DNA from: Paraburkholderia sp. BL25I1N1
GTDB lineage: Bacteria > Pseudomonadota > Gammaproteobacteria > Burkholderiales > Burkholderiaceae
DNA: 64,000 bases
NCBI RefSeq assembly: GCF_003002025.1
Contig: NZ_PVZB01000019.1
Span: 62,001-126,000, forward strand
Direction: 5' to 3'
Shown: positions 9,152-16,852 of the stretch, piece after piece
How positions within the stretch are numbered: the first letter of the stretch is position 1
Layout: every line of letters starts with the position of its first letter
Notes under the pieces: generated by a model
The model's input: only the letters and a program-made list of their open reading frames with translations
What the model was told of the DNA's origin: nothing
The model's database searches: none
Program-made: the position numbers and the translations under genes

Positions 9152-10102
9152 ATGCCCGCTCCCGCAAAAACCTGCTCGCCATTCCGACGCTCCGCGAGCA
9201 CTTTTCCGCGGACGAGCCAACTGTCGGACGAGGCGCCGCCGGCCTCGCGCCGGACTTTCCTGAAGCGCTCAGCCAGCGTGCTGCTGATCTCCGGCATGGG
9301 CAGCTCGCTGCTGTCCGCGTGCGGCGGCGGCAACCTCGACGCTGATCAGCCCGCCACGCCGCGCCTTGCGTCGGTCGACAACTTCCGCGATCTGGCGGGC
9401 GCGGCCGCTGGGTATCCGACCGTCGACGGCAAACAGCTGCGCCGGGGCGCGTTCTACCGCGCGAACGCATTGACGCTCGACACCACCGACCAGGCCACCA
9501 TCGACCGGCTCGGCATCGCCTCAGTCTACGATCTGCGCACGCCCGGTGAAATTGCGCGCATCGCCGATATCCTGCCGAGCGGCGCGACCACCCAGACGCT
9601 CAACGTGCTCGGCATCACTGACTTCGTCACGCCGAACGTCGAGACGGCGGGCGCCGCCGTCGCGTTCATGGAATCGCAGGCGCGCGGCTACGTCACCGGC
9701 GCCGCCCAGCGCGCCGCATACGGGGCGCTGCTGACCAGTCTCGCCGACGGGCCAGGCGCGCAACTCTTTCATTCCAACGCGGGCAAGGACCGCGCCGGCT
9801 GGGTCGCGGCGCTCCTGCTCAGCATTGCGAACGTTCCGCTCGACGTCATCGTGCAGGACTATCTGCTGAGCAACGCCTATCTGGCGCCGTCGATCGAAAC
9901 GCAAACCGGCAGGTTGCGCGCGCAGGACGGCGACGCCATCGCTGCGGCTGAAGCGCCGCTGATGAATGTCCAGGAAAATTATCTGCAGGCCGGATTCGAC
10001 CAGGTGCAGGCGATTTACGGCACGATGGTGAGCTATCTGACGCAAGGTCTCGGCGTCTCGCAGACGACCATCGATACCTTGCACAGTCGCCTGGTGGTTT
10101 GA
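9152..10102 (+). CDS. Tat-type lipoprotein with tyrosine-phosphatase fold, catalytic Cys replaced by Ser
   Basis: A secreted protein of about 316 aa (330 aa from the earlier ATG at 9110). The N-terminus has a twin-arginine motif RRTFLK, a hydrophobic stretch and a lipobox LLSAC followed by GGG, so it is probably exported folded by Tat and lipidated. The rest matches the Y_phosphatase3 family: DNFRDLAG, YRANALT, YDLRTPGEIA, then the P-loop near 9778-9807. The P-loop reads HSNAGKDRAG, whereas active members have HCxAGKDRTG, so the nucleophilic Cys is Ser while the substrate-binding Arg is kept. It may therefore be a pseudophosphatase or phosphate-ester binder (inference). It stands alone on the plus strand, convergent with the kinase gene downstream. 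Start choice is uncertain. Confidence 0.85.
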   Translation: MPAPAKTCSPFRRSASTFPRTSQLSDEAPPASRRTFLKRSASVLLISGMGSSLLSACGGGNLDADQPATPRLASVDNFRDLAGAAAGYPTVDGKQLRRGAFYRANALTLDTTDQATIDRLGIASVYDLRTPGEIARIADILPSGATTQTLNVLGITDFVTPNVETAGAAVAFMESQARGYVTGAAQRAAYGALLTSLADGPGAQLFHSNAGKDRAGWVAALLLSIANVPLDVIVQDYLLSNAYLAPSIETQTGRLRAQDGDAIAAAEAPLMNVQENYLQAGFDQVQAIYGTMVSYLTQGLGVSQTTIDTLHSRLVV

Positions 10103-10148
10103 GGCGCCACAGCCGCAAACTAGGCGTTCGACACGCAAAAAGCCGGCC

Positions 10149-10181
10149 AAAAAAAAGTCCGCCCTAAATGACGGGGCGGAC
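10149..10181 (-). terminator. Rho-independent terminator of the kinase/regulator operon
   Basis: On the minus strand the stem GTCCGCCCC / GGGCGGAC, with loop GTCATTTA, is followed by eight U residues. It lies about 100 bp beyond the stop of the histidine kinase gene. Confidence 0.88.
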
Positions 10182-10279
10182 AGAGAAGGGCGGCATCGAG
10201 GTTGCCGGAAGCGACTATAAAGCCCCCGCGCCTGCGATGGTTCATCCAGTAAGGGCGCGTAAGCGTCGCCCAACTTCTC

Positions 10280-11551
10280 TCAGGTCAACGCCGGCACCGC
10301 CGGCAATTCGATCCGCACTTCCAGACCGCCCTGCGCGTGATTACGCACGTGACAGCGTCCGCCGCGATCGTGCGCGAGCCGTGCGACGATCGCGAGGCCG
10401 AGGCCGCAATGGCCCTCGCCGCCACGCGCCGCGTCGAGCCGGACAAACGGCTTCATGGCTGCGGCGATGCGGTCGTCGGGAATGCCGGCGCCGTGGTCGC
10501 GCACGCTGATTACCCAATGGCCGTCGGTGCGGGCGGTGGCGATATCCACCGGCGGCGCGCCGTGTTCGAGCGCGTTGTCGACGAGGTTCGTGACCAGCCG
10601 GTCGAGCAGCGTGCGCGGCAGCCTGAACGCCGAGCCGGCGCGCAGATCGAGAGTGAAGAGCGGTGCTTCGGTGCTGTCGCTGGCGGAGAACTGTTCCTGC
10701 AGGAAGTCGTCTACTTCGACCGGCGGCCCGGCGTCGGCGGACTGTCCCGCGAATTCGAGAAACTGCTGAACGATGTTGGTGAGCGAGTCGACGTCGCGGA
10801 TCAGACCGGCGCGCTCGTTCTCCGCCACCAATACGCTCGCGCGCAGCTTCAGGCGCGTGAGCGGCGCCTTCAGATCGTGCGCGACGCCGGCCAGCATCAC
10901 CGCCTGGTCGTCGCCCGCTTCATTCAGGCGCCGCATCATGTCGTTGAACGAACCGATCAGATCGCGCAACTCGCGCGGGCCTTGCACCGTCACCGGTTCC
11001 GGACGGCCGCCCGAGCCGAACGCACGCGCGGCATCGGCGACGCGCGAAAGCGGCCGCTGCATCTGCCAGACCGCCAGCAGCGAGAGGATCAGCGCGGCGA
11101 GCAGCATCGAGATCGACTCGATCAGAAAGCGCGGGCGCGGCGGCACATCGACCGGCACCACGACCCAGTTCGGCTTGCCGGGAAACAGCACCCATAACTG
11201 CGGCGGGCGCAGGTCGTCGACGGCGATCTGCGTGCCGGGCGGCAGATTCTCGCGCAAGTGCCGGCTCAGGTCTTCGAGCGGACGCTGCGTGGGCGTGTGT
11301 AGATGCACGCTCGCCGGCATGTTCCAGGTGGGTACGAGATGGACGCGCATGGCGGGCGCGAGCGCGGCGCCTTTCATCGGCTCGCCGTTGACGGCTTGCA
11401 GCACCAGCAGGATGCCGCGCGCGAAGCCGTCGATTTCGTGGCGCGGCGGCTGCATCACCACGAGCACGAACCAGCCGGCCTGAATCGCGAACAACACGGC
11501 CGCCGAGAGTAACGCCATTCTGCCGAACAGCGTGTTCAGCGGGTTTTTCAT
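10280..11551 (-). CDS. Sensor histidine kinase, EnvZ type
   Basis: An inner-membrane two-component sensor of 423 aa. It has a first membrane helix at about 10-32, a periplasmic sensor region of about 110 residues, a second helix at about 143-163, and a HAMP segment to about 216. The dimerisation/H-box AGVAHDLKAPLTRLKLR has the phospho-acceptor His225. The ATPase domain has N-box LVTNLVDNALEHG, G1-box DHGAGI and G2-box GLGLAIV. The start overlaps the stop of the response regulator gene by 4 bp (ATGA), so the two are translationally coupled. The signal sensed is unknown. Confidence 0.95.
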   Translation of the reverse strand: MKNPLNTLFGRMALLSAAVLFAIQAGWFVLVVMQPPRHEIDGFARGILLVLQAVNGEPMKGAALAPAMRVHLVPTWNMPASVHLHTPTQRPLEDLSRHLRENLPPGTQIAVDDLRPPQLWVLFPGKPNWVVVPVDVPPRPRFLIESISMLLAALILSLLAVWQMQRPLSRVADAARAFGSGGRPEPVTVQGPRELRDLIGSFNDMMRRLNEAGDDQAVMLAGVAHDLKAPLTRLKLRASVLVAENERAGLIRDVDSLTNIVQQFLEFAGQSADAGPPVEVDDFLQEQFSASDSTEAPLFTLDLRAGSAFRLPRTLLDRLVTNLVDNALEHGAPPVDIATARTDGHWVISVRDHGAGIPDDRIAAAMKPFVRLDAARGGEGHCGLGLAIVARLAHDRGGRCHVRNHAQGGLEVRIELPAVPALT

Positions 11552-12288
11552 GCGCTTGAGGCGGCCTCGTCGGCGAAGGGCGTGCCGTCGGCGTCGGGCA
11601 CGAAGACGTAGCCTTTGCCGCGCACCGTCTGCACGTAGCAGGGGTTCGACGGGTCGTCTTCGATCACGCGGCGCAGGCGCCAGATCGGGACGTCGAGGCT
11701 GCGGTCGCGGAAGGCGAGGTTGTCGCGATGCACGAGATCGTGAATCAGCACGCGCGACAGCACCTTGTACGGATTGTTGACGAAGATCTTCAGGAGCGCG
11801 AACTCACTGTCGCGCAGCGCCAGCTTCGAGTTGTCGCGGCACAGCGAACGGGTGGCGAAGTCGAGCTCGAACGGGCCGAAGCGATACGGCTTGCGGGCTT
11901 CCGGCGCACTCGTGGTGGACGGCCCGCGCCGGCGCAAAACCGTGTGGATGCGGGCGAGCAATTCGCGTGGATCGAACGGCTTGGTCAGGTAGTCGTCCGC
12001 GCCGAGCGAGAGCCCGACAATGCGGTCGGCCACCGTGCCGCGCGCCGTCACGAAGATCACCGGAATGTCGTCGCCGGCGGCGCGCAGCGCGGTGAGCGCG
12101 CGCAAGCCGTCGGTGTTCGGCATCATGATGTCGAGCACGACGACGGACGGCCGTTCGCGTTCGAGCCGGCGCTGGAGATGTGTGCCGTCGTGGAGCACGG
12201 ACGCGTCGAAGCCGTTCGACTGCAGAAACTTGCAAAGCAGATCGCGTACGACCGGATCGTCGTCGACGATAAGGACCTGTGGATTCAT
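11548..12288 (-). CDS. Response regulator, OmpR family
   Basis: DNA-binding partner of the adjacent kinase, 246 aa. The receiver domain has acidic pocket residues Asp10/Asp11, phospho-acceptor Asp53 in VLDIMMP, and Lys103 in TKPFDP. The C-terminal winged helix includes RDRSLDVPIWRLRRVIEDDP and ends in YVQTVRGKGYVFVPD. It is the first gene of the operon with the kinase. A paralogue sharing about 68 of the first 110 residues lies at 14616-15344. The upstream region holds a candidate site TTTCTTACCAACGCTTACGG (12331-12350) that could be autoregulatory (inference). Confidence 0.95.
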   Translation of the reverse strand: MNPQVLIVDDDPVVRDLLCKFLQSNGFDASVLHDGTHLQRRLERERPSVVVLDIMMPNTDGLRALTALRAAGDDIPVIFVTARGTVADRIVGLSLGADDYLTKPFDPRELLARIHTVLRRRGPSTTSAPEARKPYRFGPFELDFATRSLCRDNSKLALRDSEFALLKIFVNNPYKVLSRVLIHDLVHRDNLAFRDRSLDVPIWRLRRVIEDDPSNPCYVQTVRGKGYVFVPDADGTPFADEAASSA

Positions 12289-12374
12289 GCTGAAATTTTA
12301 AGCTGACGCGCGCGGCGCGCGGCCGACTGTTTTCTTACCAACGCTTACGGCAGGCCGCGCCGCTTCGGCCGGCT

Positions 12375-12400
12375 CGCTTGTCAGGCCCGCTTGTCAGGCC
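12375..12400. repeat. 13-bp tandem duplication
   Basis: The 13-mer GCTTGTCAGGCCC occurs twice back to back and is followed by a further GCT. It is probably a slippage product; no function is evident. Confidence 0.6.
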
Positions 12401-12522
12401 CGCTACGCAAGGCTCGTGGGATATTTCAGCCGCCTCATATTGGGCAGCGCACGCGGCGGCGCCGAATTCGTTTCGCATCGCCAACATTCCTCGCAGGAAA
12501 GAATTTGCACGTATCTGGAACC

Positions 12523-12552
12523 GGTCGAAACAGGTCGGAACGGGTCGTAAGA
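12523..12552 (+). promoter_or_regulatory. Three helically phased GGTCG direct repeats
   Basis: GGTCGAAACA, GGTCGGAACG and GGTCGTAAGA are consecutive 10-mers, so the GGTCG cores fall on the same DNA face. OmpR/PhoB-family regulators commonly bind direct repeats with 10-11 bp phasing, and two such regulators are encoded on either side. The assignment is inferred. Confidence 0.4.
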
Positions 12553-12707
12553 ACCGCCGGAAAGCGCGCTTTGCTTCGTGCATCGGCATGGCGCGGCCGC
12601 GAGATGATTCGTCGGCAGCACGTTGCGCCGCATGCTGAATCAGCCTAACGCCTTGGGCCCACGGGAGGCGGCGTGAAATCGAAACCTAGCGCCACGCGAG
12701 GCTCATC

Positions 12708-12890
12708 ATGACCGTTCCCAGCAATCTCTCTTCAACCCGCTTTTCTTCTCTAGCGCCGACGCCGCCGGCCGAAAGACCCGCCGCCGCCAACAACCCGGGC
12801 GCCGCCACGCCGACGCGAGAGTCTGGCGCTCAGACACCGCCGTCGCTGCCCACCGGGCTGGTCGGGCACCACGTCAATACGACCGCCTGA
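12708..12890 (+). CDS. Small Pro/Ala/Thr-rich hypothetical protein
   Basis: A possible 60-aa product with low-complexity composition (many Pro, Ala, Thr and Asn) and no membrane segment or signal peptide. A GAGG-type ribosome site lies about 8 nt before the ATG, and the stop is 15 bp before the next gene, which supports a real gene at the head of this group. No family is recognised, and it could be a chance ORF in GC-rich DNA. Confidence 0.4.
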   Translation: MTVPSNLSSTRFSSLAPTPPAERPAAANNPGAATPTRESGAQTPPSLPTGLVGHHVNTTA

Positions 12891-12905
12891 CGTACCGAGG
12901 CCCAC

Positions 12906-13103
12906 GTGTCGACTCCGAGAATTCTTCACCGCTTGATGCGTGTCGTTGCGTGGTTGACGCTCGGCGCGGCGCTGCTGCCACTGGGTGGCTGCGCCGTCGC
13001 CGCGCTGCCGTGCCGGCTGACTTCGGCCACGCTGAAAATCATCCCGGTCGTGGGCCATGCCGCGGCCTCGCCGTTCGACATGTGTTCATCCGCCATCGAC
13101 TGA
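12906..13103 (+). CDS. DUF6726-type small lipoprotein or membrane protein
   Basis: A 65-aa protein with a basic N-terminus, a hydrophobic stretch ending in LGGCAVAALPC and a conserved tail RLTSATLKIIPVVGHAAASPFDMC. This pattern matches a small family seen in Burkholderiaceae (DUF6726 as I recall it). The LGGC sequence looks like a lipobox, so it is probably anchored to the envelope. It lies 3 bp before the next secreted-protein gene, so the two are likely cotranscribed. Confidence 0.75.
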   Translation: MSTPRILHRLMRVVAWLTLGAALLPLGGCAVAALPCRLTSATLKIIPVVGHAAASPFDMCSSAID

Positions 13104-13106
13104 ATC

Positions 13107-13820
13107 ATGACACTGAAACGGATTGCCTGGGTGCTGGCGTTGCTGGGCGGCGTGCTGTCATCGAGCGCGCAAGCGCGGCCGCCTGCGCGCGACGCAAGTG
13201 CTGCGGGCGCCGCATCGAAAGAGCCTTCCGCCGATGCGCGGCGCCGCTCGCAAGACGCGCCATTCGCGTTCCGTGGCATCGCGCTCGGCATCACGCTCGA
13301 CGAATTCCGCGCGGGCTCGAGCGTGCGGGCGACGCCGCTCGGCAGCGTGCCGGTCTGCGAGACGGACGTGCAAGCGGGCGCGCTCGGCATGCGGCTCAAG
13401 TCGCACGACAGTCTGACGGTGGCCTGCCGCTGGGCGCATCGCGCGGACAACGGCTGGGCGGTGTCGCAAGCGGTGGTCGACGGCGCGCCGGCGCTGGAGC
13501 ACGTGCTGCGCTTCGCGCGCGTGGACGGCCAAAGCGCGCTGCATCTGTACGAGATTTCTTTCGTGATCGACGAGATCACAGCCGAAGATTTGCGCGACGC
13601 ACTCGCGGACCGCTACGGGCCGCCGCGTCTCGCGACGCCGAACGTGTCGGCGACGGGCGCGATGCCCATGTACGTGTGGGAAAACGCGGTGAGTTCGATC
13701 ACGTTGTGCTTTCTGCCGGGCACGCGCAACGGCACGCTCACCTATCTGCTGAGGGGCTCGGATGCGTGGGTGAAGTCGGTCGTGCGGCAATGGCAGGCAA
13801 GCGGCGCGGAGGCCGGTTGA
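13107..13820 (+). CDS. Secreted protein of unknown function
   Basis: A 237-aa protein with a clear N-terminal signal peptide (MTLKRIAWVLALLGGVLSSSAQA). Then comes a low-complexity Ala/Arg/Ser linker to about residue 48 and a globular domain beginning FRGIALGITLDEFRA. Three cysteines in the mature region (near residues 93, 108 and 204) could form disulfides in the periplasm. I recognise no catalytic motif. It is sandwiched between a small lipoprotein and a FlgH-like lipoprotein, which points to a role at the envelope. Confidence 0.75.
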   Translation: MTLKRIAWVLALLGGVLSSSAQARPPARDASAAGAASKEPSADARRRSQDAPFAFRGIALGITLDEFRAGSSVRATPLGSVPVCETDVQAGALGMRLKSHDSLTVACRWAHRADNGWAVSQAVVDGAPALEHVLRFARVDGQSALHLYEISFVIDEITAEDLRDALADRYGPPRLATPNVSATGAMPMYVWENAVSSITLCFLPGTRNGTLTYLLRGSDAWVKSVVRQWQASGAEAG

Positions 13821-13870
13821 TGAGCACCGATGAGTGCGGCCGCGAGGCCCGTTTTCAACAAGGAGCATGC

Positions 13871-14542
13871 ATGACTGCGCTACGTCTGGCTGTCGCGCTA
13901 GGTGCGGCGGCTTGCCTTGCGGCTTGCGCGAGCCACCAGCAAAGCTCGATCGTCGATACGCCGATGGCGCCGCCGCTCGCCTCGGCGCCGCTGAACGTCA
14001 ATACGCAAGGCGCGATCTATCAGGCGGGCACGCCGCTGCTGCTATACGAAACACCGCGCGCCCAGCATATCGGCGACGTGCTCACCATCCGCCTTGCGGA
14101 ATCGTACAGCGGCAACAACAGCGCGACCGCTGCGGCGAGCCGCTCGAGCAGCATCACCGCCGACGCCGCCGATCATTCCACCAACGCCGCCGCGCGGCTC
14201 GCGCGACTGTTCAACATCGGCTCGGCGAGCACCGAATACAAAGGGCAGGGCAGTCTCACCGACGTCAGCGGCATGAACGGCACGCTCGCTGTCACCGTGA
14301 TCGGCACCATGTCTACCGGCAATCTCGTAGTGTCGGGCGAGAAGGTGATCGCAATGAGCGGCAACCGCGACCGGTTGCGCCTGTCGGGCATCGTCAATCC
14401 TAAGGATATCGAAGCGGGCAATTACGTGGCGTCGAGCAAGGTGGCGAACGCGCGCATCGAACAGGCCGGCGTGGGCATGGTATCCGACGCCACGACGATG
14501 GGCTGGCTGCAGAGAATGTTCATGAGCGTGCTGACGTTCTGA
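13871..14542 (+). CDS. flgH: FlgH-like flagellar L-ring lipoprotein, isolated copy
   Basis: FlgH forms the outer-membrane L-ring of the flagellar basal body. The 223-aa product has a lipoprotein signal (CLAAC lipobox, lipidated Cys19) and the family core: IGDVLTIRLAESYSG, GTLAVTVIGTMSTGNLVVSGEK, RLRLSGIVNPKDIEAGN, and the C-terminal MGWLQRMFMSVLTF. E. coli FlgH is 232 aa, so this copy is full length. AAGGAG lies just before the ATG. No other flagellar gene is in the window, whereas flgH normally sits in a flgFGHI cluster. It may be a second, relocated copy or have a different envelope role. It is convergent with the second response regulator gene. Confidence 0.88.
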   Translation: MTALRLAVALGAAACLAACASHQQSSIVDTPMAPPLASAPLNVNTQGAIYQAGTPLLLYETPRAQHIGDVLTIRLAESYSGNNSATAAASRSSSITADAADHSTNAAARLARLFNIGSASTEYKGQGSLTDVSGMNGTLAVTVIGTMSTGNLVVSGEKVIAMSGNRDRLRLSGIVNPKDIEAGNYVASSKVANARIEQAGVGMVSDATTMGWLQRMFMSVLTF

Positions 14543-14615
14543 GCCGTCGGCGCGCTACAGGTCCGAGACGCAAGCGACGCATAAAGTGGACAGTCCATCG
14601 CACTTCACGCACCCG

Positions 14616-15344
14616 TCAGGCGCTGCGTTCAGCCGCGCCCATTTCACCGTCCGGCACGAACACATAGCCGCGTCCCCACACGGTTTGCACATAGCGCGGC
14701 TCGGAAGGGTCCACTTCGATCAGCCGGCGCAAACGCCAGATCGACACGTCCAGGCTGCGATTGCGATGCACCTCGCTATTGCCGTGCAGTTTCTCCAGCA
14801 ACTGCGCGCGCGTCAGCACGGTCATCGCGTGGCTGACGAATACCTTCAGCATGGCGAATTCACTCGAACGCAGCGTGATGCGCTCGCCGTCCCGGCGTAA
14901 TTCGCGTGCCGGGAAATTCACTTCGAAACGGCCGAAGCGGTACGGCGCGCGCTGCTCCGGCGCGCTCGGCGCAATCGTCCCGCGACGGCGCAGCACGGTG
15001 CGAATCCGCGCGACCAGTTCGCTCGGTTCGAAGGGCTTGCCGAGATAGTCGTCCGCGCCGAGTTCGAGGCCGATCACGCGATCGATCGGATCGGAGCGCG
15101 CGGTCAGCAGAATCACGGGGATGTCGTCGCCGGCCACGCGCAAGGCGCGCAGCGCGCTGATGCCGTCGAGCTCCGGCATCATGATGTCGAGCACGATCAA
15201 GGCGGGCCGTTCGTCCTGCAAACGACGCTGCAGCGCCAGGCCGTTCTGGAGCGTGTCGACTTTGAAGCCGCGCCCTTGCAGATAGCCGCTGACGAGCTCA
15301 CGTACGACGGGGTCGTCGTCGACGACGAGAATGGATTGGTTCAT
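14616..15344 (-). CDS. Response regulator, OmpR family, no adjacent kinase
   Basis: 242 aa, with receiver phospho-acceptor Asp53 (VLDIMMP), Asp10/Asp11 and Lys103 (GKPFEP). A winged-helix output domain follows, with RNRSLDVSIWRLRRLIEVDP and YVQTVWGRGYVFVPD. It is clearly a paralogue of the regulator at 11548-12288 (about 68 identical residues in the first 110), with the same length and domain spacing. No kinase gene is adjacent, so it may be phosphorylated by the kinase at 10280-11551 or by an unlinked one (inference). The pair flanks the secreted-protein/FlgH group. Confidence 0.93.
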   Translation of the reverse strand: MNQSILVVDDDPVVRELVSGYLQGRGFKVDTLQNGLALQRRLQDERPALIVLDIMMPELDGISALRALRVAGDDIPVILLTARSDPIDRVIGLELGADDYLGKPFEPSELVARIRTVLRRRGTIAPSAPEQRAPYRFGRFEVNFPARELRRDGERITLRSSEFAMLKVFVSHAMTVLTRAQLLEKLHGNSEVHRNRSLDVSIWRLRRLIEVDPSEPRYVQTVWGRGYVFVPDGEMGAAERSA

Positions 15345-15435
15345 TCAGGTCATCTTAGAGAAGCACGCGCGCGGAGCAAAGCGCGTAACGCTTTCGAATC
15401 CTTTCCCGTGTAAGAGATGGCAAGACCCCGCGTGG

Positions 15436-16077
15436 CTAGTTCGCCTGCGAGGTCTGGATGGTCTGCAGCGGCTGCCGCGCGAAGTCGGTTCGATCGACCA
15501 CCATTCGCTCGATCAGCCCGTTGAGCTTGGTCGACGCCGAAGAGAAGCGATCGGTGTTCAGGCCGCCGGTCTGATAGCGGGCGGTGACGAGAATGCGGCC
15601 GTTCTGGATCAGCGTCAGGTCGATGATCGACAGATACTGGATCGTCTCGTCGCTGAACGAGCGGCGACCATAATCGATTGCGGCGTTATAGACGAGGCGC
15701 GCCTCGCAGCCGGCGGGCGAGGTGCCCGGATTGTAGACGTCCGAACGAATGCCGCGCCGGTCGAGTGCGAGTTGCAACGCCGGCACGAAATCGCCCACCG
15801 ACACGTTCTGATTGACTTCGATGCAGACGTTGCTGACCTCGGCCGGCCTGCCGTTGACGAAGGTCGGCGACGAATAGTTCGCCGCGATCGCGTAGCCCGC
15901 CTGAATGACGGAGCCGGTGGCGTCGGCGGCCTGGATCAATGTCCAGGCGCAGCCGTTCAGGCCGACCGCCAGCGTGGCGGATACGGTGAGCCACGCGCAG
16001 GGACGCCGCAACGTGACCCACGCGGCCCGTGGGGCTCGCGTGAAAGCATAAGCGCGCATGCTCGGCACGAAGGTCAT
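15436..16077 (-). CDS. Putative lipoprotein of unknown function
   Basis: About 213 aa from the ATG at 16077; other in-frame starts are at 16143 (235 aa) and 16059. A hydrophobic segment ends in the lipobox VGLNGC, so the mature protein is probably a membrane-anchored lipoprotein. The mature part has AWTLIQAADATGSVIQAGYAIAAN at its N-terminus and a mixed alpha/beta domain with several cysteines (NVCIEV, PAGCEARL). I recognise no named family. The gene lies 12 bp beyond the stop of the next secreted-protein gene on the same strand (less if the longer start is used), so they may be cotranscribed. Confidence 0.7.
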   Translation of the reverse strand: MTFVPSMRAYAFTRAPRAAWVTLRRPCAWLTVSATLAVGLNGCAWTLIQAADATGSVIQAGYAIAANYSSPTFVNGRPAEVSNVCIEVNQNVSVGDFVPALQLALDRRGIRSDVYNPGTSPAGCEARLVYNAAIDYGRRSFSDETIQYLSIIDLTLIQNGRILVTARYQTGGLNTDRFSSASTKLNGLIERMVVDRTDFARQPLQTIQTSQAN

Positions 16078-16155
16078 GAGGCGGCGCCAGGTGGCGGTTG
16101 GTGGAGGCGGTGAGTCACGGCGAATCACCTCGGGTAACTGCAATCAGGATCACGC

Positions 16156-16617
16156 TCAGCGCGTGACGCGCAGACGCAGTTCGTTTTGCCCCTGCACATT
16201 CGCCGTGACGCTGACGCGACGCTCGGCGGTGGTGACGATGAAATGCTGGCGCGTCGGCGTGTTGACGTCATGCACGACGTTCGGGAAGCAGGCAGCGATA
16301 TCGGCGCCGAATTCCTCGAGCGGATCGGTGACGACGCCGTCGGCTTGCCAGTGCGCGCGCCAGTGGCAATCGTAGGCGTGCGTGTTGGCGCGGCAGTCGT
16401 CGGCGCTTGACGTGCCCGGCAATTGCGCGGCGGCCTGGGTTTGCAACTGCCGGAAATCAGCGGCGTCGACGATATGTTTGAGCGCGGGGCAAACGTCGGC
16501 CGGCTCGTTGGCCAGATTGGCTTGGGCTGCGTGCGCAACGCTCGTGACGAGCAGCGCGGCGCCGAGAGCTAGCGCCAGGCGCTGGGTCAAAGGATGGGAG
16601 CGGCGATCGAATGACAT
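16156..16617 (-). CDS. Secreted protein of unknown function
   Basis: A 153-aa product from the ATG at 16617, with GGAG about 9 nt upstream. It has a typical Sec signal (basic RRSHPLTQR, hydrophobic LALALGAALLVTSV, cleavage near AHA-AQA). The mature protein carries cysteines in DVCPALK, DDCRAN, YDCHW and AACFPN, an even set that could make two disulfides in the periplasm. A longer ORF from 16674 would put the signal peptide 20 residues in, so I prefer the shorter form. No family is recognised. Confidence 0.72.
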   Translation of the reverse strand: MSFDRRSHPLTQRLALALGAALLVTSVAHAAQANLANEPADVCPALKHIVDAADFRQLQTQAAAQLPGTSSADDCRANTHAYDCHWRAHWQADGVVTDPLEEFGADIAACFPNVVHDVNTPTRQHFIVTTAERRVSVTANVQGQNELRLRVTR

Positions 16618-16852
16618 GGACGGAGACTCCAGTAGCGATGAATGACGTGGGGCAGGACCGGGTACGGCCCGCACGGCTATCGTCGCCGCTGGGAGGCGTT
16701 TCCAAAGCGCGGAACAGCCAAGGCGCTTCGCAAATGCTTTCGAACTCTTCTCGCGTGTTTCGGGATGTTGCGGTGTATTGCGCTGGGAGCAAACGAATGC
16801 GGGAGCGGCCGCTGCGATCCGGTGTGGCTGAGTGAGGCAGTTCGCCTGTCAC

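Larger units (their letters stand above)
12289..12707. other. 419-bp divergent control region between the regulator and the small secreted-protein genes
   Basis: No convincing gene is present; short ORFs here overlap each other and show no protein features. Visible structure: the CTTACC-type site at 12331-12350, a 13-bp tandem duplication at 12375-12400, and three GGTCG boxes at exact 10-bp spacing (12523, 12533, 12543). These features suit binding by OmpR-family regulators, but no site has been tested. Confidence 0.45.

Noticed and set aside
8766..9263. 165-codon plus-strand ORF across the MFS upstream region
   Set aside because: Overlaps the MFS start and the phosphatase-like gene, and the Arg/Lys-rich product shows no domain.
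12950..13870. Long frame upstream of and continuous with flgH
   Set aside because: It overlaps two genes in another frame, is Arg-rich without homology, and flgH has its own AAGGAG and lipoprotein signal at 13871.
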